From Stomoxys calcitrans (Eukaryota > Arthropoda > Insecta > Diptera > Muscidae), in contig NC_081554.1 of NCBI RefSeq assembly GCF_963082655.1, forward strand, positions 124,843,453 to 124,907,452: a stretch of DNA of 64,000 nucleotides, read 5' to 3'. The translations under genes were made by a program, and so were the position numbers. Shown here one piece after another: positions 1 to 11,036 of the stretch (the stretch's first letter is position 1; every line of letters starts with the position of its first letter). The notes beneath the pieces are model-generated. The model did no database searches. It was given only the letters and a program-made list of their open reading frames with translations, and had not been told where the DNA came from.

Positions 1-814
1 TTTAACGGACCATCAGAACTCCGGAAAAATGAGGCTGTCAGTTGTGCGTTCTCTCCGACGTTCGGCTCGCAAACAAGCAGTTGCTATGAGAATTTCGGAC
101 ACCACTTTTCGACTAATTCTTCATCATATCTCTCCTAATTTTTCCCAGTGAAAAGGCCCACTTTCACATTTCCAGCTGCGTCAAAAAGCAAAACATGCGT
201 TATTGGAATGGCATAAATCCTCAAGAACAACATTCGGGACGCCATTGCCAACATATATATTGATTGGACACGAATTTCAAAAATGCAATGGGGTGGCCAT
301 TTACCCGAATTTTAAAATAAGTAAATTTTTCTGACGCATCCTGTAAAGGATAACGGGATGACGGCAAAAGAAGAAGCGATGGCTTTGCTAAGCATACAAG
401 CAAAAAGAATCAGATCTCCCAAAGGGCATAACACTGCTAAGACGCTGAAGAATAAAAAGAGCTCCCCGCTTTCAAGAACTCTAGGAAGATCAAACCACCC
501 TCCGCAATGGAGACTCCAGACAGTTATGTAGACTGCAGAGGGAGAGAAAGTCGGAACAGCAACGAATGAAGCGCGCTCGGCCCCTGAGTCTTTATGGAGG
601 ACTGCGACTTTCAAAAGCATGCCACAGCCATCACGGAAAGGGAAGATGGTCGCTGAGATAGGTAAGGAGTTGCCCTCTTACACCGGAGTGGCAAGGAAGC
701 ACAATATAGAAGAGATGACTTTTGTAGTCATCGATATCGGCTGTGTATCCAGTGGAATTTCACCAGATCATAGGTCCTAGGTGAGACATTTGGTAAACGA
801 ACTGGTTATCGAAC

Positions 815-1201
815 ATGTGTTTGAACTCTGAAGGAGCTCCACCCATACGAATTATGAACTGCGTGTATAGATGGGATATCTTAACGCTGCGCTTTGCGTC
901 AGCGGAATGTATTGATACCATCAAAAAGCTCGTTGGAAGTATCCACACACCCTGGGGCGCAAAGCTCGACTTTGTGAGAAAGTTGGATATCCCACAGCTC
1001 ACAAAGGAGATGGTCTTCATCAAGAATGTGGGCGGCGAAATCGCGACCGAACGCATGATGGAAGCCTTAAACAAGCAAAATAAATATTTGGTCGATGAGA
1101 ATTGGGAGATTTTCCACAGGGAGGAGAAGGAGGTGGGCACTGATCAAGTCTCCGTGACAAGTTTGGCTAAGACTAAAGGCATGGCGTACTACGGGCCATG
1201 A
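815..1201 (+). pseudogene. Gag-like ORF1 fragment of LOA-like element (DUF4780-like)
   Basis: The 128-residue frame includes GAKLDFVRKLDIPQL, ATERMMEALNKQN and WEIFHREEKE, which fits the nucleic-acid-associated ORF1 region often annotated DUF4780 in fly genomes. It stops at MAYYGP, but the frame one base away continues at once (VFFKIKKTRIGK). Copy C has one more base here (GGAGCCATG against GGGCCATG), so a 1-bp deletion near 1195 is the likely break. Copy C in turn lacks a G in KTKG. No start codon with a convincing context is visible. Confidence 0.6.
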
Positions 1202-1855
1202 CCGTCTTTTTCAAGATTAAGAAGACAAGGATAGGCAAATATCTTCATATTGAGCCATCAGGCGGTGTAGTGGCGGAGCACTCGATACCGCCTAACGGAC
1301 AGGGGGCTGACTACGGAACCATCAACAACTTTCTTGAGATTAGGAAGTCTAGGATGGATAAAGATCCTAATAATGATCCGCATAACGCACGGGGAGCAGA
1401 CGATGAAACCATAACCTATTTCCAAGAAACCCATTTACTCAAGATTTGGTAGCCTAGTATAGGTAAAGATCTTAATATTGGAACATCAGGCAGTGCTGGA
1501 ACGGTAGACTCAATACAACCTAACGAACAGGGACCCGATGATGGAACCATTACCGACTCTCGCAAGATTCGGAAGACTAGGTTATGCAAAGATTCTAATA
1601 TTAAAAAAAATATTAAATCAGGCACTGCAGTGAAGGGAAACTCAATGCAGCCTAAAGAACAGGGAGCAGACGATGAGACCATCACGCACCCCAAGAAGCC
1701 CATCTAATGATAGACCAATGATTGAGGTTATCCAGATAAACCTCCACCGGAGAGAGGCAGCTAATTCAGGAGCCCGGAATAAAGTTTCTAGACTGAACCA
1801 TATTAACTACCAATTGCTCTATGTTAACACTGGTACTCGCCTCTTTTGCGGTTAA
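1198..1855 (+). pseudogene. ORF1 C-terminal repeat region and start of ORF2, LOA-like copy A
   Basis: The translation shows about four degenerate copies of a unit of roughly 40 residues built on KIRKTRIGKDPNI..SGSAV..DS..PNEQGADDETIT. They begin near 1205, 1335, 1440 and 1560. Stops and frame changes break the run. At 1705 the ORF2 start IEVIQINLHR appears; its middle is deleted after YVNTGT. The matching part of copy C (33310-34190) has the same repeats, so they belong to the family and not to a local accident. Confidence 0.6.
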
Positions 1856-2029
1856 CAGACACCAGTACTTAGGTGGGGACATAGTACCAGCCATGAGCCA
1901 ACTTAGGACTGAGTATGAAAAACAATTAAGGCTTTTGTAAATAGCACAGAATTCTTAACTTAAATTTTCTTTTTCGAGGTTACATTTTAATATTTTAAGC
2001 GCACAACAATCCAATTACTGGCTTAGGTG

Positions 2030-2180
2030 CATTGTCTAAATCGGTCTATAACCGGTTATAGGTCCCATAAAACCGATCTTCGAACTAGTCTTCTATAGCT
2101 CCCAGAAGCTTAAATTTTTGCCTGATTTGGCAGTAAACTGGTATGTAAATTGAATACTTATATACCTTTAAACTAATTTC
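2030..2180 (+). repeat. Fragment of a GTCY-type element interior
   Basis: The words AAATCGGTCTATAACC and ATAAAACCGATCTTC match the ~150-bp internal repeats of the full element at 9083-10098. Confidence 0.5.
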
Positions 2181-2479
2181 ATTTGTGGACATTTTTAGCA
2201 GAATCCATGGTGGCGGGTTCCTATGTACGCTTTTACCTGATTTCTTATTAATTCCTCATCCTTTGGACAGTTTCCTTCAGGGCCGTAGCCAGGATTTTTT
2301 CTAAATCGAAAAATTGCCAAAATACTTCTGTGACTGCGAAATTGGTAACGATAGCTTCCAGGAAACATGTCACCATCGGCGGTGACACTTGGTCATAAAG
2401 TCAGATCCAAATATCTTCCTTAAAAAATCGGGTTTTAACCAGCATCAAGATGGTTTTTTTCCCTAAAAGAGTTATTTTT

Positions 2480-2830
2480 TTGGAATTGTGTTTTTCCGAC
2501 TTGAATAATTTACTAGCCAACAATCGCTATACCCTTTCGTAAAATATTCAAATCCGGAAAATATGGTGGTCACTTCATAACCACAATATTTTGATGTTAA
2601 ATCCAAGATTTGGCTACTAGTGTCATATGCTAAGAATCATTTTCGTGCTGAAATTTCCAACCCAAGTCTACGAAAATGTTTTTGAGTTTGAAAAAGTCCC
2701 TATCTGGAACCCGTTTATGTGCCGCCGCGTTTAGATGCCAGTAGTTTATTGACTATAAAAACGATTTATAAATTGCTTTTCCTTTCGACGATTGCGGATG
2801 TTATAATTAAATTCATCAAGACCTATTTTC
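2480..2830 (-). pseudogene. Decayed Tc1-like transposase fragment
   Basis: Reading 2500-2700 on the minus strand in one frame gives LGWKFQHENDS*HMTL, then VAKSWI*HQNIVVMK*, then PPYFPDLN. This lines up with the Tc1 signature: WKFQxDNDPKHT, a short linker, and WPxxSPDLNPIE, which carry the second and third catalytic residues. At least three stops and the loss of NPIE show it is dead. No inverted termini were found, so the limits are approximate. The call rests on this one block. Confidence 0.5.
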
Positions 2831-2899
2831 GTTAATATTTTTAGGCTCAAAAATGTAATCCGTTAATAATTTTTTGTCCATATCTTTCTGACAGGACAA

Positions 2900-4990
2900 A
2901 AAATCGAAGACTATCACATCAAAGATGATCTTGAGGTGATTTTTTAGTTATTTATGTTCGTTTCAAACATCTTTTGCTGTTCATACACCTATATTTATTC
3001 AAAAATTTTGCTGGATTTTGGCACATAAATCAGAAATATTGAAGGCTTGTCTAAGATATGTTCTCTCTTGGCGCTCAAAAAATATATCCATGTCGGTTCA
3101 TGTGCATAAATAGAAGTCATGTGGAAGAATTTGGCTTTCATGATGTAGAAGGGTTAGTCTTTCATACACAGGAGTAAGTCTGGAGACAAGGTGTTTCAGT
3201 CTCCGGTTAGCGACAATTCCACCTCGAAACTCATGTCTAGTATGATGGCAGCTATAGTACAACCTCTACAGCTCTCCCGTTCTATTGTAATTCTTGTATT
3301 GAGTTCAGACATTCCAGTAGCGAAGTCGCACAACATGATCATGAAATCAAGATTCGGGGAGTCCGATTTTCTCTTCCTTTGATTTTTCACATTAATTCGT
3401 AATTTGAGTAACACGGTTACTAGGTACGAGTATGTGTCCATAATTGAGATTCTTTCTAAGAGAAAGGTACTTAGAACTGTTCCCTTTGTGACTCGTTATA
3501 ATCAATACAATAGGTTTTTTTCATAGTGGAATGATACATTCTACGGGATACTGTACATAGACACATGTCCAAGCTAGGACATTCAGGTGTGCGTGTATCG
3601 GAGTAAAGGACAACAAAAACAAACGTCCGTTCAGTGTAGAGTAAATGAAAATGTAATGCAATTTGTGTCATAGAAACTAGTAGAAGGCATGGCTCTCAAG
3701 TTGAGTGGGTTTGGTTTTACGTAGGCGAAATTTTTCTTCTACCTGTTGGTGGTAGGGGTAGATGTGAGTTAATTAAATGGTGCTCTCTCTCTCTCTCTTT
3801 CTCTGTGAGGACACATGGGAATTTCAATAGCAAGGATAATGCTGTTGTTATTGACATTCGTTTGGAACGAATATTGTCACCGGACAGCCATGCCTCGTTG
3901 CTGCAATGTACAGAGTACAGTGTCTGTGTAGTCATATTCACTTGTAACGAACCTGGCTTTTGCGAATGCGGTGTCGTGTCATAGGCATGTTGCATGTATC
4001 CTACGACTTAGTGCAGGTGAGAAGTGACAATAGCGATTAGTCATCATGTGGGTAGTCATCACATTGTCATCACCACGCATCAATTTATTCGTCTGCATGA
4101 GTCCACTGGACTGGTGGGAGAAGTGAAAAAGCATTTGCACAAAGCAATGATCATTGCGCTGTCCTATGAAAGTGTACGCCCACATACGCATATGCTTCAT
4201 CAAAGAAAGGTTGGTGTGTTCTATGCATGCAAGCCGTACCTAATTCCCAAATACTTTCGCTTCCATTTCTTTGACTCTCACCTCGACCCGATTCGAGAAG
4301 CAGGTGTTGTCATAAGGAAATCCCCGTATTCTGACCTTACAAGAAGGTGTCAATATTTGTAATTATGGCGCTATGAAATTAATATTTAAGCAATCAAAAA
4401 TAAAAATCATTTCCTTGCCCATGCACACGCACCATTAATATCAAAAAAAAGGGTAGTCAGTAATAATCATCGAATTCAAATATGTAATATAGGTACGATA
4501 CATATCGAAGTAGTCATACGGCGGTATAGCTGGATGTCTAACCGGAGATAAAACTTCCCAGCAATTTTTTTTAATTTACTTTTCTCTACAGTGATTTCAC
4601 TGAATTAAGTTATACTTTTTATAGAAAAAATGCTGAAAAAAGTAGCATTTAATTCACTGAATTAGCTGAAGAAAAAGTAGGATTTTTCGAGCGCCAGCCC
4701 TATGTTAAAATCACGCCATTTAATGTAGCTTTGGAAGTAAAATTAAAAAAAAAGTTGCTAGGTTTACTATTTTAAACGTAAAGACAATTTATTCTGTTGT
4801 AGATTTTATCGCTGGCAACTTATAAATTAGAACTTTATAGTCTGGAATACCCTACACCAATAGTGTGGTACGAATTTCATAACATAGTTCATTTGTTTGT
4901 AACACCCAGGAGGAAAAGAGATAATTATGGATAATTTTGTATGGATTAAGGAGGTGTCGCACTGCGGCAAACCGCATGGAATTTGGTCCA
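2900..4990. other. No recognisable gene or element
   Basis: There are several frames of 60-112 codons (longest 4024-4362, +), but none has a known domain, a splice partner or a good start context. There is a CT-rich run at 3783-3808. The 3470-4370 part is less AT-rich and not obviously repeated here, so it may be single-copy DNA. Confidence 0.4.
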
Positions 4991-5034
4991 CATCGGCTCA
5001 CATTTAGATAAAGCTCCCATATATATGTTCCTCC

Positions 5035-5990
5035 GTTAAACGCCATACAAAATCAAAAGTGGACCGATAGGGATAACATGGGTATCGAACGAAAGATATT
5101 GGAGAGTAAAATACGAATATGGTATAAAAACTTGGGTTTAAGTATCCAAGGGGTCGCCCAACCCCAAAAATACTCCAAAGAGACATATTGGATGTACATA
5201 TCAATATACGACTCAAATGAAGGGTATTTGGAAGTAGACTACGAATATGACATAAAAAATGAGGTCCAAGTAATTGATGGTCCCCATGCCCAATAAGCCC
5301 GCTAAATGGGATTATTACTCGATCATAGCTTGATAAAATTCAAATGAAAGGCATTTGAGAGCAGATTACCAATATGACATTCAACTTTGTGTCCAAGAAT
5401 CTAGGTGGTGCTTTAAGTCCGATAGGTTATTTGACCTATTAAAACAATGGGGAATCAAGTGATAGTGATTTTTTTGAGTAGAGTGCGTCATTCACATTTG
5501 TGTTCAAGTGGCAGATGGAATGTGGAGTACAACCCTCCACCAAAAGGCTGTATACACGTATCATAACAAGATGGGGTTAAATTTAAAGTAAAAGGTTGTG
5601 GACTGCGAGTCTGATATCTTTATTCTGCTCATATATATAGCGGACCACGTCACCCCAAAAAAATCGATCAACCATAATGACCTATCAGGACACTGTGTAA
5701 TTTAATTAATGTGTGGGGACACAAATAAATGTAGGCCGCCATACCGCCAAAATTATGACATACAGCGCGATAGCAGGAGTTGCAAACCTTAATGTTAAGG
5801 TAAGAATAATTTTTAGCTCATCGTTAGACAAGACCAATCGACGTACTGCTGGCCAACAATTTTTTAACTTTCCCACCCAAGACGATGTTTATGGTAGTTT
5901 AAGTGTCAATCTTTGCCATAGAAGAAAAATATATGTAAAAACACAAAAAACTTCTACGAAAAAGAACTTTGGAGAAAAATCTTATTAGTT
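5035..5990 (+). repeat. GAAAGG-type dispersed repeat (composite)
   Basis: It contains AAAATCAAAAGTGGACCGATAGG, ATTGGACGT.. and CTCAAATGAAGGGTATTTGG phrases that recur at 8345-8960, 14115-15060 and 18445-19040. The end (5800-5990, TAGCTCATCG..GACAAGACC) matches 13505 and 19060. The ORF at 5713-5988 is a chance frame in the repeat. I read the group as non-coding, Helitron-like or foldback-like elements; the class is uncertain. Confidence 0.55.
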
Positions 5991-6062
5991 AAAATGTTGT
6001 CAAAATTTTAGAATGAGAATAAGAAACATATTTTTGCGTGGTGAAAACGACGGCGCAATGGT

Positions 6063-6133
6063 GCGGGCCGGGCTCAGCTATCTATATACATAATGTATAC
6101 ATTAATGTATATTGATAGTTGAGCCTGGCCCGC
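6063..6133. repeat. 71-bp palindrome of two GC-rich element ends
   Basis: Left arm GCGGGCCGGGCTCAGCTATC and right arm GATAGTTGAGCCTGGCCCGC are inverted copies around TAATGTATACATTA, itself a palindrome. The arms match the 5' end of the GAAAGG-type elements (for example 14117-14150 and 23800-23825), so two ends appear head to head. Confidence 0.7.
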
Positions 6134-6769
6134 AAAAACACCAGATCTTGGAAATGAGTAGGGCGATATAAGCGACATTTTGTTTGCACTCTTACAGTAA
6201 CCCATAAACTAAAATTTGGTATCAAAATCTGGGGCCTAGGAGGGCCGCCCAGCTACCATGAAGGTGCCATGTCCATTCCATGGAAAATGCGAAAACTCGA
6301 AATCCGTACTTGGGTGCCGGAAGCCTCTTCTAAGAAACCCATAATACGACCAAAAGTGTCGAGATGCTACTGAAGCCAGAAATGCGGCATACAGAGCAAA
6401 CCTGCAATCAGTAGTATCGCGGCAGATCAAGGAGAAGTATCGGGAGAGAAGGGGAGAAGAGAAACGTCTATTCCGCAGAAAAAAAGGAAAAAGGAAAGAC
6501 GTGATTGTGAGCGAATTGAGATATACAGGAAGCAGAATGAAGTCCGGAAATTCTACCAAAGAATTAAACCTCAAACCGATGGTTTTGGTGCAGGCACATC
6601 CTATTGCAGAGACAAAGAAGGAAATCTGATAACTGACACAGATAACATGCTGAGGATATGGAAAGAACATTTTTCCCAACCATTAGCGTCCGACGTTGAC
6701 AGCTAAGAAAATACCGCAGATGATGGTATAGAATGTTTACATCCTAGTCAGAATGAGGTCCAAGTAGCA

Positions 6770-7015
6770 GTGACCCGACTGAAGAACAACAAGGCAGCAG
6801 GAACCGACGGTATATCCGCTGAACTATTTAAGACCGGAGGCGACACGCTGATAAAGCGTATGCATCAGCAAGTCTGCGCATTCTGGCTGGAAGAATGCAT
6901 ACCCGATTATTGGAATCTCAGCATAATATGTCCCGTACGCAAGACGGAATATGCCAACTACAGAGGAATAAGTCTCCTCCCCATCGCGTACAAGATACTC
7001 TGGAGCGTACTGTGA
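6770..7015 (+). pseudogene. Reverse transcriptase fingers fragment (RTE-like)
   Basis: An 81-residue open part of the RT with NNKAAGTDGISAELFK (motif 1/2 area) and YRGISLLPIAYKIL. It is cut by TGA after WSVL, where the next codons (RKIKT..PKANEIIGPYQCGFR) show the frame would have continued. There is no full palm domain, so no activity is expected. Confidence 0.75.
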
Positions 7016-7171
7016 GAAAGATTAAAACCTAAGGCCAATGAGATAATTGGGCCCTATCAATGCGGCTTTAGACATCGTCAATTTAATACCAAATCAGGTT
7101 TCGGACAAGGAGATAGCATATCGTACGATCTCTTAAATATCCTGCTGGAGAAGAGAATACCAGATGCAGAT

Positions 7172-7566
7172 GTGAATAGATATGACACACTAATCACAAG
7201 AGAACACATGCTACTCGCTTATGGCGACGACATCGATATCATAGGTCGGTCACCGGAAGTAGTAACTGCAGCCTTTGAAAGAATCGAAAGAGAGTCAGTG
7301 AAAATGGGTCTGGCAGTAAATGGAGATAAGCCGAAATGGATGGTTTCAACTCCCAAAACGCCTTGCACAACCGAGCAGATAAAGAAAATGGAGAAAGTTG
7401 GGAACCACAACTTTGAGATAGTCAGTAACTTTATCTACCTCGGCACTGCCGTTACCGAAACGATTGACACCAGTTTTGATATAAAGCGAAGAATAATACT
7501 GGGGAACAGATGCTTCTTTGATTTAAGCAGTTTAAAAACAAGGTCATCTCTTGACAGACGAAGATT
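7172..7566 (+). pseudogene. Reverse transcriptase palm/thumb fragment (RTE-like), interrupted by a SINE
   Basis: It contains motif C as YGDDIDII, then AAFERIERESVKMGLAVNGDK and FEIVSNFIYLGTAVTE, the usual order after the catalytic motif in insect RTE-like elements. The coding sequence ends in LTRRRL-type residues exactly where the SINE enters. The 14-bp duplication at 7553-7566 and 7886-7899 marks the break. Confidence 0.72.
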
Positions 7567-7885
7567 GCAAATTTGCAAATTTTGCCCATGAACATTCCAC
7601 TAAGGAACAGAGGCCAACTTCTCACATATCAATGAGTGCAGTCCGATTCAAGTTTAAGCTCAATGATAAGGGGCTTCCTTTTTATAGCCGAGTCCGAACG
7701 GCGTGCCGCTGTGCGACACCTCTTTGAAGAGAAGTTTTACATGGCATAGTACCTCACAAATGTTGCCAGCATTAGGAGGGGAAAACCACCGCTGCAAATT
7801 TTTTCTGATGGTCTCGCCAGGATTCGAACCCATGCGTTCAGCGTCATAGGCGGTCATGCTAACCTCTGCGCTATGGTGGCCTCCA
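7567..7885 (-). mobile_element. tRNA-derived SINE, nearly full length, with 14-bp target-site duplication
   Basis: On the minus strand the element begins GGAGGCCACCATAGCGC. It has an A-box-like TAGCGCAGAGG (7863-7873) and a perfect B box GGTTCGAATCC (7820-7830), the internal RNA polymerase III promoter. A tRNA-unrelated body follows (CGGCACGCCGTTCGGACTCGG, ATCATTGAGCTTAAACTTGA), then a tail GGGCAAAATTTGCAAATTTGC. GACAGACGAAGATT flanks it at 7553-7566 and 7886-7899. Other copies: 29672-29932, 48145-48440, 57272-57576, and partly 24334-24420. Confidence 0.88.
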
Positions 7886-8344
7886 GACAGACGAAGATTA
7901 CACTATACAAGACACTGATACTACTCGTGTTGTTATATGGTTCTGAGGCATGGTTGCTTGTGAAAGCAGATGAGGCAGTGCTTGGAGTATTTGAGCGAAA
8001 GATTCTTAGTTAAATATATGGAATAGTTGACGTTAATAGAGAATATAGGCGTCGTATGAACCACGAGCTGTATGACAACTATAACATAGTTACACGTATC
8101 AAAATACAACGGCTGCGTTGGCAAGGTCATATTGTCAGAATGGATGAAGAAGCTCCAACAAAGAAGTCTTTAGTAGGCAAACACGGTGGTACATGCAAAC
8201 CGGAACAACAATATGAGAAGATCGAGGCGTTTTGAATGGTATTCTACGTTCGGCTAGTGGATCAAATACTCTGTCATAGCCAATTAAAGTGAGAAAGGCG
8301 GTAAAGGCTATATAATTTGTTGATATTGGAAGGGGGCAGACTCT

Positions 8345-8960
8345 CCTCCATTACCCCAAAAACGCCACTCAAAATCAAAAGTGGACCGATAGGGACAACA
8401 TGGGTATCGAATGCAAGATATTGTAGAGTAGAATACGAATATGGTACAAAACTTGGGTTCTAGTATCCAAGGGTCGCCCAACTCAAAAATGCTCCAAAGA
8501 GACATATTGGATGTACATATCTATATACGACTCGGGATTAGACTACGAATATGACATAAAAATGAGGTCCAAATAATTGATGGTTACCCCATCCCCGATA
8601 AGGTCGCCAAATGGGAATATTACTCGATCATAGCTTGATGAAGCTCAAATGAAAGGCATTTGAGAGCAGTTTACGAATGTGACATAAAACTTTATGTTCA
8701 AGTATCTAGGTGCTGCTAAATCTCCTAAAATCGCTTCCAATAGGTTATTTGACCCATTAAAACAACAGGGGATTCAAGTGATAGCACAACCCTCATATAG
8801 ACGCCCTCCACCAAACGTCTGTATACACCAATCATGACAATATGGGGTTAAATTAAAGGTATTAGGTTGTGGACTGCGAATCCTTTATCATTATTCTGTT
8901 CATATATCTAGCGGACCGCGTCACCCCAAAATAGTCGATCAATCATAATGACCTAACAGG
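8345..8960 (+). repeat. GAAAGG-type dispersed repeat
   Basis: A second copy of the 5035-5700 sequence with the same phrase order (ATCAAAAGTGGACCG, ACATATTGGATGTACATATC, GAAAGGCATTTGAGAGCAG, ATGACCTAACAGGACA). No coding potential. Confidence 0.6.
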
Positions 8961-8964
8961 ACAA

Positions 8965-10455
8965 GTAAAACAATTCGTGCCTCACAAAAGTTATAGGTTG
9001 GCACGATCTTTATCCTTCAAAGAGGTTTAAATATCTTCAGTTAAATTTGCGAACTCGGACAAAAAGGTTATCGCGCGTGTTGTTTTTTTTATACCCTCCA
9101 CCATAGGGAGGGGGGTATACTAATTTCGTCATTCTGTTTGTAACTACTCGAAATATTCGTCTGAGACCCCATAAAGTATATATATTCTTGATCGTCGCGA
9201 CATTTTATGTCGATCTAGCCATGTCCGTCCGTCCGTCCGACTGTCTGTCCAAAGTCCGTCCGATCTTGGGTCTTGACTTCTTGAGCCTCTAGAGTGCGCA
9301 ATTCTTATCCGATTGGAATGAAATTTTGCACGACGTGTTGTTGTAATACCTGTGTCAAGTATGGTTCAAATCGGTCTATGACCTGATATAGCTGTCATAT
9401 AAACCGATCTTGGGTCTTGACTTCTTGAGCCTCTAGAGGGCGCAATTCTTATCCGATTTGAATGAATTTTTGCACGAAGTATTTTGTTATGATATCCAAC
9501 AACTGTGCTAAGTATGGTTCAAATCGGTTCATAACCTGATATAGTTGTCATATAAACATATCTGGGGACTTGACTTCTTGAGTTTCTAGAGGGCGCAATT
9601 CCTATTCGATTTGGCTGAAACTTTTTATGACTTATTTTATTCTTACTTTCAACAACTGTGTCTAATAAGGTTCAAATCGGTTCATAACCTGATATAGCTG
9701 CCATATAAACCAATCTGGGATCTTGACTTGTTGAGCCTCAAAAGCTCGCAATTCTTATCCGATTTGCCTGAAATTTTGTATGACGGATACTCCCATGACC
9801 ATCAACATAGCCTTATACAGCTCCCATATAAATCGATCTCTCTATTTTATTTCTTGAGCCCCCAAAGGGCGCAATTCTTATTCGAATTGGCTGACATTTT
9901 ACACAGGTCTCCAACGCATAATTTAGTTGTGGTCCAAACCGGATCATATCTTGATATCGCTCTAATAGCAGAACAAATCTTTTCTTATATCCTTTTTTTT
10001 GCCTGAGAAGAGATGCTGGGAAAAGAACTCGAACAATGCGCTTCATGGTGGAGGGTATATAAGATTAGGCCCGGCCGAACTTAGCACGCTTTTACTTGTT
10101 TTCTTTTGTTGTTATTTTATACTTTTTCACAAGGTATTCTTAAACTTTTTTTGAGACTGTACTCAAACTTGAATACTTTTATTTTACTTCATTTATTTTT
10201 TAAATAATTTACTAAAGAACGCCATCTGACTCTGAGTTTTGTATATTATTGATAATTTATTTTTAATATCACATTGCAAATAGAAACAAAAAAAAAACGA
10301 TATAATAAAAAAATCATTAATCTTTGGAAATGAAATTTGTGGTGCCAATGTTTCATATTTTATGTCAAACCAGAAGCGAATTTTGATCTTTAAACAATCG
10401 CATTTAAGTGGGACATCGCCCACAAAAATCATGCATGATGTGTATGCTACCCATC
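8965..10455 (+). repeat. Dispersed repeat R1, copy 1, interrupted by a GTCY element
   Basis: The left part 8965-9082 (CGTGCCTCACAAAAG, GGCACGATCTTTATCC, TTAAATTTGCGAACTCGG) and the right part 10099-10455 (TCATTTATTTTTTAAAT, TGAGTTTTGTAT, AATCGCATTTAAGTGGGACA, CCCACAAAAATCATGCATG) match the two halves of copy 2 at 10740-11036 and 13276-13375. The GTCY element sits between the halves. Its class is unknown; it does not code. Confidence 0.65.
9083..10098 (+). mobile_element. GTCY-type element (mini-me/INE-1-like), full length
   Basis: It opens with TTTTATACCCTCCACCATAGG, and then has GTATATATATTCTTGATCG next to a (GTCC/GTCT)n tract at 9222-9250. This TA-plus-GTCY arrangement is known from dipteran mini-me elements. 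The interior is four or five degenerate tandem units of about 130-150 bp (TGACTTCTTGAGCCTCTAGAGG .. GGTTCATAACCTGATATAG). It ends ATGGTGGAGGGTATATAAGATT, inverse to the start, then a GGCCCGGCCGAACTTA hairpin and CTTTTACTTG. No protein is encoded. The link to Helitron-like INE-1 elements is from memory. Confidence 0.75.
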
Positions 10456-11036
10456 AAAAGATTGTTCCTGCTTTTGAAGTAATATGCAAAATATTCTAGT
10501 ATACTTATGCGCATTTTGAATGCTCAATAAGTATGCATGAAACTGTTATATAATGTAAAGTAATATTCTTTACAAATTTTACAAAAAATATGGTTTTAAT
10601 ATACTTTTGTGCAGCAATCAATTGCATAGGGTATGCATGAAACATGGCTTCAAAGTATGGTAAAGCGAATTTGTTTTGCATCCATATATGCTTCTGATCA
10701 GCGGTTGTGTAGGCTAATAGTGTTTTGAGCTCAATGAACGAAATTCAAGTAAAACATTTCGTGCTTCACTAAAGATAGAGATTGACACGATCTTTATCCG
10801 CGTGCTTTAAAGACAGTTGAATATCTCCAGTTGAATTTGCCAACTCGGGAAAAAAGGTTATAGCGATAGTTTTGTTTTTGTAGTTGTTTTATACTACTGA
10901 ACGCACTATTCGTAAGTTTTTTTTTTAACTGAATTCAAATTTGAATATTTTTAATATTTTTAATTTATTTTTTAAATTAATAACTTCAAAACTTCATCTG
11001 AGACTGAGTTTTGTATGTTATTGGCATTGTATTTTT

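Larger units (their letters stand above)
300..2035 (+). mobile_element. LOA-like non-LTR retrotransposon, internally deleted (copy A)
   Basis: This copy holds part of a gag-like ORF1, the first residues of ORF2 (IEVIQINLHR.. then NKVSRLNHINYQL), and then jumps at about 1860 to the 3' end (GTAAATAGCACAGAATTC and CTGGCTTAGGTG). The same 3' end closes the copies at 31.4 kb and 36.5 kb. The endonuclease, reverse transcriptase and RNase H are almost wholly missing. Bases 300-800 resemble 32985-33130 of copy C (GAGCTCCC..CTTTC and CCCCTGAGTCTT). It cannot move by itself. The clade is judged from the RNase H and RT of copy B, by memory only. Confidence 0.7.
6236..8290 (+). mobile_element. RTE-like non-LTR retrotransposon ORF2 remnant, split by a SINE
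   Basis: The reverse transcriptase reads in three blocks. At 6560-6720 are RKFYQRIKP and WKEHFSQPL. At 6766-7016 are RLKNNKAAGTDGISAELFK and YANYRGISLLPIAYKILWSVL. At 7085-7566 are GFGQGDSISYDLLNILLEK, MLLAYGDDIDIIGRSPE, VNGDKPKWMVSTP and FIYLGTAV. It resumes after the SINE at 7900 (ITLYKTLILLVLLYGSEAWLL and FERKIL). Motif C is YGDD where I would expect YADD. The palm motif A region between QCGFRHRQF and SGFGQGDS is deleted. Stops lie at 6703 and 7014. The GIDGI and LLYGSEAW style points to RTE or a close clade; the exact clade is uncertain. Confidence 0.75.

Noticed and set aside
4024..4362. 112-codon plus-strand frame as a gene
   Set aside because: No recognised domain, high His content from a CA/AT-rich stretch, an equally long frame on the other strand, and no splice partners.
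7820..7830. GGTTCGAATCC B boxes as functional tRNA genes
   Set aside because: No cloverleaf can be drawn, the same unit is repeated as a SINE with a target duplication, and the body is tRNA-unrelated.
9222..9250. GTCC/GTCT run as an independent microsatellite
   Set aside because: It occurs at the same position in many copies of the element, so it is part of it.
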